A program made the translations under genes and the position numbers. A DNA stretch of 64,000 bases from Streptomyces luteolifulvus (GTDB lineage Bacteria; Actinomycetota; Actinomycetes; Streptomycetales; Streptomycetaceae), in assembly GCF_008806595.1 (NCBI RefSeq), contig NZ_VZRB01000011.1, positions 101,063 through 165,062 of the forward strand, given 5' to 3'. The notes beneath the pieces were generated by a model. The model was not told where the DNA came from. It saw only the letters and a list, made by a program, of their open reading frames with translations, and ran no database searches. Positions 53,187-61,209 of this stretch are shown piece by piece (within the stretch, counting starts at the first letter, position 1; the number at the start of each line of letters is the position of its first letter).

Positions 53187-54331
53187 CAGCGGCGTCCCTT
53201 CGGCAGGCCGAGCAGGCGCTCGGCGACGATGTCGCGCTGGATCTCGTTCGTCCCGGCGTAGAGGGGCCCGGCGAGCGCGAAGACGTACCCCTCGGCCCAG
53301 TCGGAGTCCGCCCGTTCGCCCTCCGCGCCCAGCAGGTCGAGGGCGGTCTCGTGCAGCGCGATGTCGTACTCGGACCAGAAGACCTTGTTCAGGCTGGACT
53401 CCGGGCCCGGCGTCCCGCCCTCCAGGAAGCGGGAGGCGGCCGCGTAGGTGAAGAGCTGGTAGGCGCGGGCGCCGATCAGCGCGTCGGCCACCCGGTCGCG
53501 GGCCCAGTCCGGGCAGCCCCGCTCCCGCCACAGCCGGTGGAGCCGGTCGGCGGCGGCCAGGAAACGGCCGGGGGAGCGGAGGGTGAGCCCGCGCTCGTTG
53601 CCCGCCGTCGCCATCGCCACGCGCCAGCCCTCGCCCGGCCCGCCGATCACGTCCTCGTCCGGCACGAACACCTCGTCCAGGAACAGCTCGGCGAACGCCG
53701 GTTTCCCGTCGAGGCGGCCGATCGGGCGGACCGTGACGCCGGGGGCGCGCAGGTCGAACATGAGGTAGGTCAGGCCCTGGTGCGGCTTCGGCGTCCCCGG
53801 CTCGCTGCGGAACAGGCCGAACGCACGGTCGGCGAACGCCGCCCGTGACGACCAGGTCTTCTGGCCGCTCAGCAGCCAGCCGCCCGCCGTGCGCACGGCC
53901 CTGGACCGCAGCGACGCCAGGTCGGAGCCCGCTTCCGGCTCCGACCACGCCTGCGCCCAGATCACCTCGCCCCGGGCCATGGGAGGCAACACGCGGGCCC
54001 GCTGTTCCTCGGTGCCGTGGTCGAAGAGGGCCGGGGCGAGCAGGCCGATGCCGTTCTGGCTGACCCGGCCCGGCGCGCCCGCCGCGTAGTACTCCTCCTC
54101 GAAGACCAGCCACCGCATCAGCCCCGCCCCCCGGCCGCCGTACTCCTCGGGCCAGGACACCACCGACCAGCGGTCCGCGGCCAGTTCGCCCTCCCAGGCC
54201 CGGTGCGCCGCGAAGCCTTCTTCCGTCTCCAGGGAGGGCAGCGGTACGGCGGGCACATGCGCGCGCAGCCAGGCGCGGGCCTCGGCGCGGAACTCCTCGT
54301 CGGCCGGGGAATGGGTGAGGTCCACGGTCAC
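53186..54331 (-). CDS. Acyl-CoA dehydrogenase (FadE type)
   Basis: 381 aa, normal length. Features are RWSVVSWPEEYGGRGAG, AQAWSEPEAGSDLASLRSRAV (FAD and substrate), GQKTWSSRAAFAD, SLNKVFWSEYDIALHETALDLLG and the C-terminal GPLYAGTNEIQRDIVAERLLGLPKG. This is the larger partner of a probable two-subunit enzyme, with the following repeat-bearing gene as the smaller. Context (KstR2, IpdAB, EchA20) suggests action on a steroid-derived CoA ester, as for the IpdE1-IpdE2 type. GTG 54331 follows GGAAGG by 4 bases. Confidence 0.9.
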   Translation of the reverse strand: MTVDLTHSPADEEFRAEARAWLRAHVPAVPLPSLETEEGFAAHRAWEGELAADRWSVVSWPEEYGGRGAGLMRWLVFEEEYYAAGAPGRVSQNGIGLLAPALFDHGTEEQRARVLPPMARGEVIWAQAWSEPEAGSDLASLRSRAVRTAGGWLLSGQKTWSSRAAFADRAFGLFRSEPGTPKPHQGLTYLMFDLRAPGVTVRPIGRLDGKPAFAELFLDEVFVPDEDVIGGPGEGWRVAMATAGNERGLTLRSPGRFLAAADRLHRLWRERGCPDWARDRVADALIGARAYQLFTYAAASRFLEGGTPGPESSLNKVFWSEYDIALHETALDLLGAEGERADSDWAEGYVFALAGPLYAGTNEIQRDIVAERLLGLPKGRR

Positions 54332-54342
54332 CGTCCTTCCCT

Positions 54343-54356
54343 AACAAGTGTTTGGT
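54343..54356. promoter_or_regulatory. KstR2-like operator A
   Basis: AACAAGTGTTTGGT fits the mycobacterial KstR2 pattern AnCAAGnnCTTGnT at all but one position. It lies between divergent FadE and SDR genes, next to the -10-like TAGCGT of the latter, so a bound repressor would cover both promoters. Confidence 0.65.
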
Positions 54357-54360
54357 AGGT

Positions 54361-54366
54361 TAGCGT
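54361..54366 (+). promoter_or_regulatory. Putative -10 element (TAGCGT) of the ipdF-kstR2-fadA6 genes
   Basis: TAGCGT lies 6 bases before ATG 54373, with no ribosome binding site. It is 5 bases downstream of operator A. Confidence 0.45.
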
Positions 54367-54372
54367 GGCCCC

Positions 54373-55158
54373 ATGACAGGCGTCGAGAGTCCGGCGTACG
54401 TGCCCGGACACGGGCTGCTGAAGGGGCGCACCGCCGTCATCACCGCGGCGGCCGGAGCGGGGATCGGCGGGGCGACCGCGCGCCGCTTCCTGGAGGAGGG
54501 CGCACGCGTCCTGATCAGCGACGCGCACACACGCCGGCTCAAGGAGCACGAGGCCGAGCTGAGCCGGGAGTTCCCCGGATCGGTGACGGCCCAGCCCTGT
54601 GACGTCACCGACGAAACCCAGGTGCGGGCCCTGCTCGACAGAGCCGAGCGGGAGCACGGGCGGCTGGACGTCATGGTCAACAACGCGGGCCTCGGCGGGA
54701 CTTCCGCCCTCGTCGACATGACCGACGAGCAATGGACCCGCGTCCTGGACGTGACCCTGAACGGCACCTTCCGCTGCACCCGGGCGGCCCTGCGCGCGAT
54801 GCGGCGATCCGGGTCCGGTGTGATCGTCAACAACGCCTCCGTCGTCGGCTGGCGTGCCCAGACCGGCCAGGCGCACTACGCCGCCGCGAAGGCCGGGGTG
54901 ATGGCGCTGACCCGGTGCGCGGCGGTCGAGGCGGCTGAGTACGGCGTACGGGTCAACGCGGTCGCGCCGAGCCTCGCCCTGCATCCGCACCTCGCGAAGG
55001 TGACCTCGGCCGCACTGCTCGAGGAGCTGACCGCGCACGAGGCCTTCGGGCGGTACGCCGAGCCCTGGGAGGTGGCCAATGTGATCGTGTTCCTGGCGTC
55101 CGGCTACTCCTCGTACATGACGGGAGAGGTCGTCTCCGTCAGCAGCCGGCATCCCTGA
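54373..55158 (+). CDS. ipdF: Short-chain dehydrogenase, IpdF-like
   Basis: 261 aa SDR. Unusual nucleotide loop AAAGAGIGGATARRFL instead of plain TGxxxGxG, the NNAG motif (VMVNNAGLGG), catalytic YxxxK in AHYAAAKAGVMALT with Ser in NNASVVGW. Similar to the Rv3559c/IpdF group of reductases that act on hydroxylated indane-type CoA esters in steroid C/D-ring breakdown. The gene context (KstR2, FadA6, IpdABC) supports this. Leaderless start predicted. First of three plus-strand genes with kstR2 and fadA6. Confidence 0.8.
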   Translation: MTGVESPAYVPGHGLLKGRTAVITAAAGAGIGGATARRFLEEGARVLISDAHTRRLKEHEAELSREFPGSVTAQPCDVTDETQVRALLDRAEREHGRLDVMVNNAGLGGTSALVDMTDEQWTRVLDVTLNGTFRCTRAALRAMRRSGSGVIVNNASVVGWRAQTGQAHYAAAKAGVMALTRCAAVEAAEYGVRVNAVAPSLALHPHLAKVTSAALLEELTAHEAFGRYAEPWEVANVIVFLASGYSSYMTGEVVSVSSRHP

Positions 55159-55171
55159 CGGCCGGGCGGAT

Positions 55172-55177
55172 CACAAT
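55172..55177 (+). promoter_or_regulatory. Putative -10 element (CACAAT) of kstR2
   Basis: CACAAT lies 6 bases before GTG 55184. It would give the regulator gene an own leaderless promoter besides read-through from ipdF. Confidence 0.4.
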
Positions 55178-55183
55178 GGAACC

Positions 55184-55795
55184 GTGCCGACCAAGAAGAA
55201 GCCCCAGGTGACCGCTGCTCCCGAGCGCCGCCGCGAACTCCTCGGCACCGCCGCCGAGGTGTTCGCCGAGCAGGGCTACAACGCCACCACCGTACGCAAG
55301 ATCGCGGACCATGCCGGCATGCTCGCCGGCAGCCTCTACTACCACTTCGACTCCAAGGAGTCGATGCTCGAGGAGATCCTGAGCACCTTCCTCGACGAGC
55401 TCTGGGACGGCTACGACGCCGTCCTGGAGGCCGAGCTCGGGCCGCGCGAGACCCTCGAAGCCCTGGTCACCGAGTCGTTCCGGGAGATCGACCGGCACCG
55501 GGCCGCCGTCGCGATCTACCAGAAGGAGTCCAAGCAGCTGGTAGCGCAGGAGCGGTTCGCGTTCCTCGCCGAGTCCCAGCGCAAGTTCGAGAAGGCGTGG
55601 CTGTCCACGCTGGAGCGCGGGGTCGCGGCCCGGGTCTTCCGTGCCGACCTCGACGTCCGGCTCACCTACCGGTTCGTGCGCGACACGGTGTGGGTCGCCG
55701 CGTCCTGGTACCGGCCCGGCGGACACCACAGCCCGGAGGAGATCGCCCGGCAGTACCTGTCGATGGTGCTGGACGGGATCGCCGTACGTACGTAA
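55184..55795 (+). CDS. kstR2: TetR family repressor, KstR2-like
   Basis: 203 aa. N-terminal TetR helix-turn-helix: RRRELLGTAAEVFAEQGYNATTVRKIADHAGMLAGSLYYHFDSKESMLEEIL. The C-terminal ligand domain is of the TetR_C type with TFLDELWDGYDAVLEAELGPRETL and VRDTVWVAASWYRPGG. Both the DNA-binding helix and the neighbourhood match KstR2, which in mycobacteria represses the HIP-catabolic genes until HIP-CoA is formed. Two matching palindromes at 54343 and 60435 are probable targets. GTG 55184 has no ribosome binding site. Confidence 0.85.
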   Translation: MPTKKKPQVTAAPERRRELLGTAAEVFAEQGYNATTVRKIADHAGMLAGSLYYHFDSKESMLEEILSTFLDELWDGYDAVLEAELGPRETLEALVTESFREIDRHRAAVAIYQKESKQLVAQERFAFLAESQRKFEKAWLSTLERGVAARVFRADLDVRLTYRFVRDTVWVAASWYRPGGHHSPEEIARQYLSMVLDGIAVRT

Positions 55796-55830
55796 CTCAC
55801 GTAACTCATCGCGGAGTCTGGGGAGTTGCC

Positions 55831-56988
55831 ATGGCCGAGGCCTACATCGTCGAAGCGGTCCGTACGCCTGTGGGGCGGCGCGGGGGAGGACTGAGCGGGG
55901 TCCACCCGGCCGACCTGGGCGCGCACGTGCTGAAGGAACTCGTCTCGCGGGCGGGCGTGGACCCGGCCGCCGTCGAGGATGTCGTCCTCGGCTGTCTCGA
56001 CACCGTGGGCCCGCAGGCCGGGGACATCGCGCGGACCTGCTGGCTGGCGGCGGGGCTGCCCGAGGAGGTGCCCGGTGTGACGGTGGACCGGCAGTGCGGG
56101 TCCTCCCAGCAGGCCGTGCACTTCGCGGCGCAGGGCGTGCTGTCCGGGACGCAGGATCTGGTGGTCGCGGGCGGTGTGCAGAACATGTCGCAGATACCGA
56201 TCGCCTTCGCCACCCGGCAGGCCGCCGAGCCCCTGGGCTTCACCCAGGGCCCGTTCGCGGGCAGCGAGGGCTGGCGTGCCCGGTACGGGGACCGGCCGGT
56301 GAACCAGTTCGTCGGGGCGGAGATGATCGCCTCGAAGTGGGGGATCACCCGGCAGGACCAGGAGGAGTTCGCGCTGCGCTCGCACCGCAGGGCCCTGCGG
56401 GCCATCGACGAGGGGCGCTTCGAGCGGGAGACCGTGGCCTACGGCCAGGTCGCCGTCGACGAGGGCCCCCGCCGCGACACCTCCCTGGAGAAGATGGCGG
56501 GCCTCGAGCCGGTTCTCGACGGCGGCACGGTCACCGCCGCCTGCTCCTCACAGGTCTCCGACGGAGCGGCGGCCCTGCTGCTGGCCTCGGAGCGTGCCGT
56601 GCGCGAGCACGGGCTGACACCCCGCGCGCGCGTCCACCATCTCTCCGTCCGCGGCGAGGACCCCATCCGCATGCTGACCGCGCCGATCCCGGCCACCGCC
56701 CACGCCCTGAAGAAGACCGGCCTGACCGTCGACGACATCGACCTCGTCGAGATCAACGAGGCCTTCGCCCCGGTCGTCCTGGCCTGGCTGAAGGAGACCG
56801 GAGCGGACCCCGGCAAGGTCAACGTCAACGGCGGCGCCATCGCCCTCGGCCACCCCCTGGGCGCCACCGGAGCCAAACTGATGACGACGCTGCTGCACGA
56901 ACTGGAGCGCACCGGCGGGCGGTTCGGACTCCAGACGATGTGCGAGGGCGGCGGCCAGGCCAATGTGACGATCATCGAGAGGCTGTGA
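55831..56988 (+). CDS. fadA6: Acetyl-CoA C-acyltransferase (thiolase), FadA6-like
   Basis: 385 aa thiolase. The acyl-accepting Cys is in VDRQCGSSQQAVHFAAQG, the catalytic His in GHPLGATGAKL and the second Cys in MCEGGGQANVTI. The central loop FTQGPFAGSEGWRARYGDRPVNQFVGAEMIA and NEAFAPVVLAWLKETGA are typical. In HIP catabolism FadA6 performs the thiolytic cleavage. ATG 55831 is set by GGGAG 5 bases upstream. The 3' end overlaps ipdC (convergent) by 17 bases. Confidence 0.88.
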   Translation: MAEAYIVEAVRTPVGRRGGGLSGVHPADLGAHVLKELVSRAGVDPAAVEDVVLGCLDTVGPQAGDIARTCWLAAGLPEEVPGVTVDRQCGSSQQAVHFAAQGVLSGTQDLVVAGGVQNMSQIPIAFATRQAAEPLGFTQGPFAGSEGWRARYGDRPVNQFVGAEMIASKWGITRQDQEEFALRSHRRALRAIDEGRFERETVAYGQVAVDEGPRRDTSLEKMAGLEPVLDGGTVTAACSSQVSDGAAALLLASERAVREHGLTPRARVHHLSVRGEDPIRMLTAPIPATAHALKKTGLTVDDIDLVEINEAFAPVVLAWLKETGADPGKVNVNGGAIALGHPLGATGAKLMTTLLHELERTGGRFGLQTMCEGGGQANVTIIERL

Positions 56989-58021
56989 GCCTCGCGCGCG
57001 TCCCGTCCGCCTCCTTCATGATCCGCTGCACCAGCTCCGCGCACGACGGCAGGTCGTCGATCACCCCGGCGACCTGCCCGGACGCCATCACGCCGAGGTC
57101 CGTCCTGCCGTCCACCATCGCGGACTTCAGCAGCATCGGCGTGTTCGCGGCGAGCAGCACCTGGCTCCAGGACAGATCCTTGCCGTGCTTCAGGGCGAGG
57201 CCGTCCCGGACCAGCTGCCGCCAGGTCAGCCCGGACAGCGTTCGAAAGCCGGCCGCACGGCGCACTGCCTGGAACAAGGCCCTCGCGCGGCCCGCGTTCT
57301 CCAGGGACGCCACCAGGTCGGTGCGCAGCATCCGGTGAGGCAGGCCGTCGACCGCCCGCGTCACCGTCACGTCCTTCACCGTCGCCGCCAGATACCGCGC
57401 CTTCACCACGTCCGGCACCGTCGACTCCGATGTGAGCAGGAACCGCGTGCCCATCGCCACACCCGCCGCCCCGTACGCCAGCGCCGCGACCAGGCCGCGC
57501 CCGTCGAAGAAGCCGCCCGCCGCCACGACCGGTATCCGGACCGCGTCCACCACCTGCGGCAGCAGCACCGTCGTCGCGACCTCGCCGGTGTGCCCGCCAC
57601 CCTCTCCGCCCTGCACGATCACCGCGTCCGCGCCCCACGCGGCGACCTTCTCGGCATGCCGACGGGCCCCTATGGAGGGGATGACAACGACGCCCGCCTC
57701 CTTGAGCCCCGCGATCAGCTCCGGGGACGGGGCGAGCGCGAACGACGCCACCCGCACACCCTCCTCGATCATGATGCTCACCCGGTCCCCGGCGTCCGCC
57801 GCGTCCGCCCGCAGATTCACCCCGAACGGCGCCCGGGTACGGGACTTGACCTCGCGTATCGCCTCACGCAGCCGGTCGGGGGTCATCGTCGCGGAGGCCA
57901 GGATGCCGAGCGCGCCCGCGTTCGCCGTCGCCGAGACGAGACGGGGGCCCGCCACCCATCCCATCCCGGTCTGCACGATCGGATGGCGGACTCCGACCAG
58001 CCGGGTCAGCGCGGTCTCCAT
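56972..58021 (-). CDS. ipdC: NAD(P)H-dependent flavin oxidoreductase, IpdC-like (2-nitropropane dioxygenase family)
   Basis: 349 aa FMN barrel enzyme of the nitronate monooxygenase fold. Features are VGVRHPIVQTGMGWVAGP, GALGILASATM, VIVQGGEGGGHTGEV (His and flavin loop), IPVVAAGGFFDGRGLVAALAYGAAGVAMGTRFL. In steroid degraders IpdC performs a hydride-transfer step on the ring-opening intermediate, next to IpdAB. The start ATG 58021 shares its first base with the ipdB stop (TGATG), a strong sign of coupling. Convergent overlap with fadA6. Confidence 0.87.
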   Translation of the reverse strand: METALTRLVGVRHPIVQTGMGWVAGPRLVSATANAGALGILASATMTPDRLREAIREVKSRTRAPFGVNLRADAADAGDRVSIMIEEGVRVASFALAPSPELIAGLKEAGVVVIPSIGARRHAEKVAAWGADAVIVQGGEGGGHTGEVATTVLLPQVVDAVRIPVVAAGGFFDGRGLVAALAYGAAGVAMGTRFLLTSESTVPDVVKARYLAATVKDVTVTRAVDGLPHRMLRTDLVASLENAGRARALFQAVRRAAGFRTLSGLTWRQLVRDGLALKHGKDLSWSQVLLAANTPMLLKSAMVDGRTDLGVMASGQVAGVIDDLPSCAELVQRIMKEADGTRARLTASR

Positions 58022-58812
58022 CAGCCGGCGACCTCCCGTGAACGGGTGTCCGCGGGATCGATGACCTCGCGGATCAGGCGCAGCTCCGCCGCGGTCGGGT
58101 CCCGGGTGTACGGCACCTCGTCCGGCACGGCGAGCGGGAAGGCCGTGGCCTCCCGGACCTCCTCGACCGTCACTCCCGGGTGCAGCGACGCGAGCCGCAT
58201 GGAGCGGTCGGGGGTGGCGAAGTCGAAGACACCGAGACCGGAGACGACCCGCGCGAGGTGATGGAAGGGGGCTCCGCCGGCCCGGTCGTTCCCCACTCCG
58301 CACACCATGTCGACCTTCTCCACGAACACCCGCCGGGAGTGCTTCGGGATCCAGTAACTCGTGGCGTGGTTCAGTGTGTTGACGGGCGCTCCGCGCACCC
58401 CGAGCAGCTGCCGGGCGGGTCGTGCCCAGTCGCCGATGCAGGAGATGTTCTGGTTGCCGTACCGGTCGATCTGGCTCGCGCCCATCATCACGTGCCGCCG
58501 GCCGCCCGCGGCAAGGGTGAGGTGCTGCCGGTAGGGCAGCCAGCCCTCGACGGTGCCGTCCGGGCCCACGAGCAGCGCCTCGCCGTCGGTCAGCAGCAGA
58601 TCCGGTGAGAACGTGCACCTGGCGAGGCGGGCCCCGATCGAGGGGATCAGCCCCATGGGACTGGCGAGAATCTCCCCGGCGTCGCGCCAGGCCTCGGCGC
58701 AGGCGATCACGCAGTACTCGGCGCGGGTGGGCGGGAGAAGGGGTGTGCGGGTGGGCGGGAGAAGGGGTGTGCGGGTGGGCGGGGGAAGAGGGGCACCGGT
58801 GATGTCACTCAT
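58021..58812 (-). CDS. ipdB: CoA-transferase/hydrolase subunit beta, IpdB-like
   Basis: 263 aa. The family region begins at TRAEYCVIACAEAWRDAGEIL and continues with GLIPSIGARLARCTFSPDLLLTDGEA, HVMMGASQIDRYGNQNISCIGDW, NHATSYWIPKHSRRVFVEKVDMV and FDFATPDRSMRLASLHPGV. With IpdA it forms the heteromeric enzyme that opens the C ring of COCHEA-CoA in HIP catabolism. The N-terminus carries an 8-residue tandem repeat (TRTPLLPP, three copies) that relatives lack. Overlaps ipdA by 8 bases. Confidence 0.87.
   Translation of the reverse strand: MSDITGAPLPPPTRTPLLPPTRTPLLPPTRAEYCVIACAEAWRDAGEILASPMGLIPSIGARLARCTFSPDLLLTDGEALLVGPDGTVEGWLPYRQHLTLAAGGRRHVMMGASQIDRYGNQNISCIGDWARPARQLLGVRGAPVNTLNHATSYWIPKHSRRVFVEKVDMVCGVGNDRAGGAPFHHLARVVSGLGVFDFATPDRSMRLASLHPGVTVEEVREATAFPLAVPDEVPYTRDPTAAELRLIREVIDPADTRSREVAG
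58724..58795. repeat. 24-bp tandem repeat in the ipdB N-terminus
   Basis: Units at 58724-58747, 58748-58771 and 58772-58795; the first two are identical and the third is degenerate. Each encodes TRTPLLPP-like residues and keeps the frame. Confidence 0.85.
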
Positions 58813-59668
58813 GAGCCGCCTCCTCGTGCCAGTCCCGGACGGCCGACTGATAGGCGTGCTCGTCCCCGTCGAGGAACCGTCCGGCGAACTCGGCCCACGA
58901 CGTGGTCGCGTACTGCTTCTGGAAAGCCTCGTCCCGCCCGTAGTCGGGCACGCAGGACGTGAAGTGCGCGCCGCGCGGGGACTCCACCACGCCCGCCACC
59001 GTGTGCCGTTTGATCAGCAGGGTCTGCGGCGCCGTCTCCTTGGTCAGCTCGGCCGTGTCCACGATCCGCTCACAGGAGACGTACGCCGCCTCGGCCGCCT
59101 CGCAGAACAGGTCGTCGAAGTACGGGTCGGGACCGAGGTACTGGCCGTTGCCCCGCCCATCCGCGCGGCTGACGTGCACCAGGGCCGCGTCCAGCCGCAG
59201 GGCGGGCATGGCGACGAGCGTCTCACCGTCCTCGTACGGCGAAGTCACCGTCCGCAGCCCGGGGTTGACCCGCATCACATCCGAACCGAGGCCCGCCCGC
59301 ACCGGCATGAAGGGCAGCCGGTTCGCGGCGGCGCGCAGTCCCCACAAAAACATCGCCTCGTCGATCTCCATCAGCTCCAGGGCCCCTCGTTCGCGCGCCG
59401 CCCGGTAGTGCGGTTCGAGCGGGATCGAGTCGAGGGTGGCGAAGGCGGCGACCAGTGTGCGGATCCGCCCCGCTGCGGCGAGCATGCCGATGTCCGGGCC
59501 GCCGCACGAGACGACCGTCAGATCGGTGACCCGGGACCGCAGCAGCGCTCTGACCAGGGACATCGGTTTGCGGCGCGAGCCCCAGCCGCCGATGCCGAGG
59601 GTCATGCCGCTCTCAAGGCGGGAGACGACCTCGTCGGCGGACATCGTCTTGTCGGTCCTGTCACTCAC
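58805..59668 (-). CDS. ipdA: CoA-transferase/hydrolase subunit alpha, IpdA-like
   Basis: 287 aa. Class I CoA-transferase fold with TLGIGGWGSRRKPMSLVRALL, LTVVSCGGPDIGMLAAAGRI, DEAMFLWGLRAAANRLPFMPVRAGLGSDV and the C-terminal HFTSCVPDYGRDEAFQ. Partner of IpdB. GTG 59668 is chosen because AAGGAGG stands 9-10 bases upstream and it overlaps the echA20 stop by 8 bases; a further ATG at 59698 is in frame but lacks such a site. Confidence 0.88.
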   Translation of the reverse strand: MSDRTDKTMSADEVVSRLESGMTLGIGGWGSRRKPMSLVRALLRSRVTDLTVVSCGGPDIGMLAAAGRIRTLVAAFATLDSIPLEPHYRAARERGALELMEIDEAMFLWGLRAAANRLPFMPVRAGLGSDVMRVNPGLRTVTSPYEDGETLVAMPALRLDAALVHVSRADGRGNGQYLGPDPYFDDLFCEAAEAAYVSCERIVDTAELTKETAPQTLLIKRHTVAGVVESPRGAHFTSCVPDYGRDEAFQKQYATTSWAEFAGRFLDGDEHAYQSAVRDWHEEAAHE

Positions 59669-60413
59669 GTGACGCACCCTCCTTCCCGAAGGTGTCACGG
59701 ACCCGGTCGCCGGCCCCGCTCAGGCCCGCCTCGAAGGTGAAGCCCTGCTCGAAGCGGTAGCTGCGGCGCACATCCACCGGGTCGATGCCGTTGAGCGCGG
59801 CCTTCGCCAGACGGATCAGCTCCCTGTCCTTGGCCGCGATCTCGCGGGCCGTTTCCAGCGCGGCCGCGCGCAGTTCCTCGCGCGGCACCACCCGCCACAC
59901 CGAGCCGTGCGCGTGCAGCTCGGCCGCGGTGGCCCTTCGCGCGGTGTAGTACAGCGCGCGCATCAGATGCTGCGGGACCAGCCGGGCCAGATGCGTGGCC
60001 GCGCCCAGCGCCCCGCGGTCCAGCTCGGGCAGCCCGAACGCGGCGTCCTCGCTCGCCACGATCACGTCCGCGTTCCCCACCAGGCCGATGCCGCCGCCCA
60101 GACAGAAGCCCTGCACCGCCGCCACCACCGGGACCTCGCACTCGTACACCGCCGCGAAGGCCTCGAAGCAGCCGCGGTTGGCGCCCACCAGCGCCCCCTG
60201 CCCCTGTGCCTGTATCTCCTTGATGTCCACGCCCGCGTTGAAGCCCCGGCCCTCGGCGGCCAGCACCACGCACCGCACCCCGGGGTCGCGGCCGGCCGCG
60301 CGCACGGCGTCGGCCAGGGCGAACCAGCCGCGCACCGGCAGCGCGTTCACCGGAGGGAAGTCGACCGTGACGACGGACATCCCCTTTTCCGGGGACGAGG
60401 TGGAGACACCCAT
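59661..60413 (-). CDS. echA20: Enoyl-CoA hydratase family protein, EchA20-like
   Basis: 250 aa crotonase-fold enzyme. Oxyanion-hole regions are AEGRGFNAGVDIKEIQ and GFCLGGGIGLVGNADVIVAS, with the conserved LPELDRGALGAATHLARLVPQHLMR. The last 30 residues, with RRSYRFEQGFTFEAGLSG, match the EchA20 group, which hydrolyses a ring C-C bond in HIP catabolism. ATG 60413 is 22 bases from operator B and has no ribosome binding site. First gene of the minus-strand echA20-ipdA-ipdB-ipdC set. Confidence 0.88.
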   Translation of the reverse strand: MGVSTSSPEKGMSVVTVDFPPVNALPVRGWFALADAVRAAGRDPGVRCVVLAAEGRGFNAGVDIKEIQAQGQGALVGANRGCFEAFAAVYECEVPVVAAVQGFCLGGGIGLVGNADVIVASEDAAFGLPELDRGALGAATHLARLVPQHLMRALYYTARRATAAELHAHGSVWRVVPREELRAAALETAREIAAKDRELIRLAKAALNGIDPVDVRRSYRFEQGFTFEAGLSGAGDRVRDTFGKEGASRE

Positions 60414-60434
60414 GGCCGCATCAGCTACCTTTCC

Positions 60435-60448
60435 ACCAAACGTTTGTT
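60435..60448. promoter_or_regulatory. KstR2-like operator B
   Basis: ACCAAACGTTTGTT, closely related to operator A (shared TAACAA and TTTGGT arms when read on the opposite strand). It fits AnCAAGnnCTTGnT except for the two inner bases, which are A and T. It lies between divergent echA20 and SDR genes. Confidence 0.6.
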
Positions 60449-60467
60449 AGGTGGAGGGTAGCGGCGA

Positions 60468-61208
60468 ATGCAGCTGAACGGGAAGGTCGCGGTCGTCACC
60501 GGCGGCACCCGGGGCGTCGGGGCCGGGATCACCAGGGCCTTCGCCGAAGCCGGGGCCCAGGTGGTCACCGTCGCGCGCAGGCCGCCCGAGGAACCCGTCA
60601 AGGGCGTCGAGTTCATGCCCGTCGACCTGCGCGACCGGGACGCCGTGCACGCATTCTTCGGCGTGCTGCCCCGCCTCGACGTCCTGGTCAACAACGCGGG
60701 CGGCACCCCCTACCGGCGGCTGGCCGACGCGGAGGCCGAGCGGCATGCCCGTGTCGTCGAGCTGAACCTCCTCGCACCGCTGACGGCCTCCCTCGCCGCG
60801 TACCCGCACCTGAAGCGGAGCGGGGGATCCATCGTCATGACCGGCAGTGTGAGCGGGGGCCGTCCGTCGCCCGGTTCCGCGGCATACGGGGCGGCCAAGG
60901 CCGGACTGGAGAACCTCGCGCGCTCCATGGCCGTCGAATGGGCGCCGGAGGTCCGCGTCAACACACTCGTCCTCGGCATGGTCCGCACCGAGCTGTCCCA
61001 CCTCCACTACGGCGGCGAGGAAGGCATCGCGGCGGTCTCCCGCACGGTCCCGCTCGGCCGCCTCGCCGACCCCTCCGACATCGGTGCGGCCGCCGTGTTC
61101 CTCGCCTCCGACGCCGCCGCCTACATCACCGGGGCCTCGCTGCTCGTGCACGGCGGCGGGGAGCGGCCCGCTTTCCTGGACGCAGCAACTGCCAACAAGG
61201 AGACGTGA
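60468..61208 (+). CDS. Short-chain dehydrogenase (Rv3549c-like)
   Basis: 246 aa classical SDR. VAVVTGGTRGVGAG binds the nucleotide, LVNNAGG, the Ser of TGSVSGGRPSPG and YGAAKAGLEN give the catalytic set. Position divergent from echA20, next to a KstR2-like site, corresponds to the Rv3549c gene of the mycobacterial cluster. The precise step is unknown. GGAGG 10 bases upstream supports ATG 60468. Confidence 0.85.
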   Translation: MQLNGKVAVVTGGTRGVGAGITRAFAEAGAQVVTVARRPPEEPVKGVEFMPVDLRDRDAVHAFFGVLPRLDVLVNNAGGTPYRRLADAEAERHARVVELNLLAPLTASLAAYPHLKRSGGSIVMTGSVSGGRPSPGSAAYGAAKAGLENLARSMAVEWAPEVRVNTLVLGMVRTELSHLHYGGEEGIAAVSRTVPLGRLADPSDIGAAAVFLASDAAAYITGASLLVHGGGERPAFLDAATANKET

Positions 61209-61209
61209 C

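Noticed and set aside
51934..53451. 505-codon frame antisense to the repeat array, with Gly/Ala/Cys/Trp repeats
   Set aside because: It arises from the period being a multiple of 3, which keeps all frames open. The flanking acyl-CoA dehydrogenase sequence shows which strand is real.
51348..54347. One 999-codon frame covering both dehydrogenases
   Set aside because: Only its last 612 codons are the real second dehydrogenase; the upstream part is in the wrong frame for the first one, which is clearly encoded in another frame.
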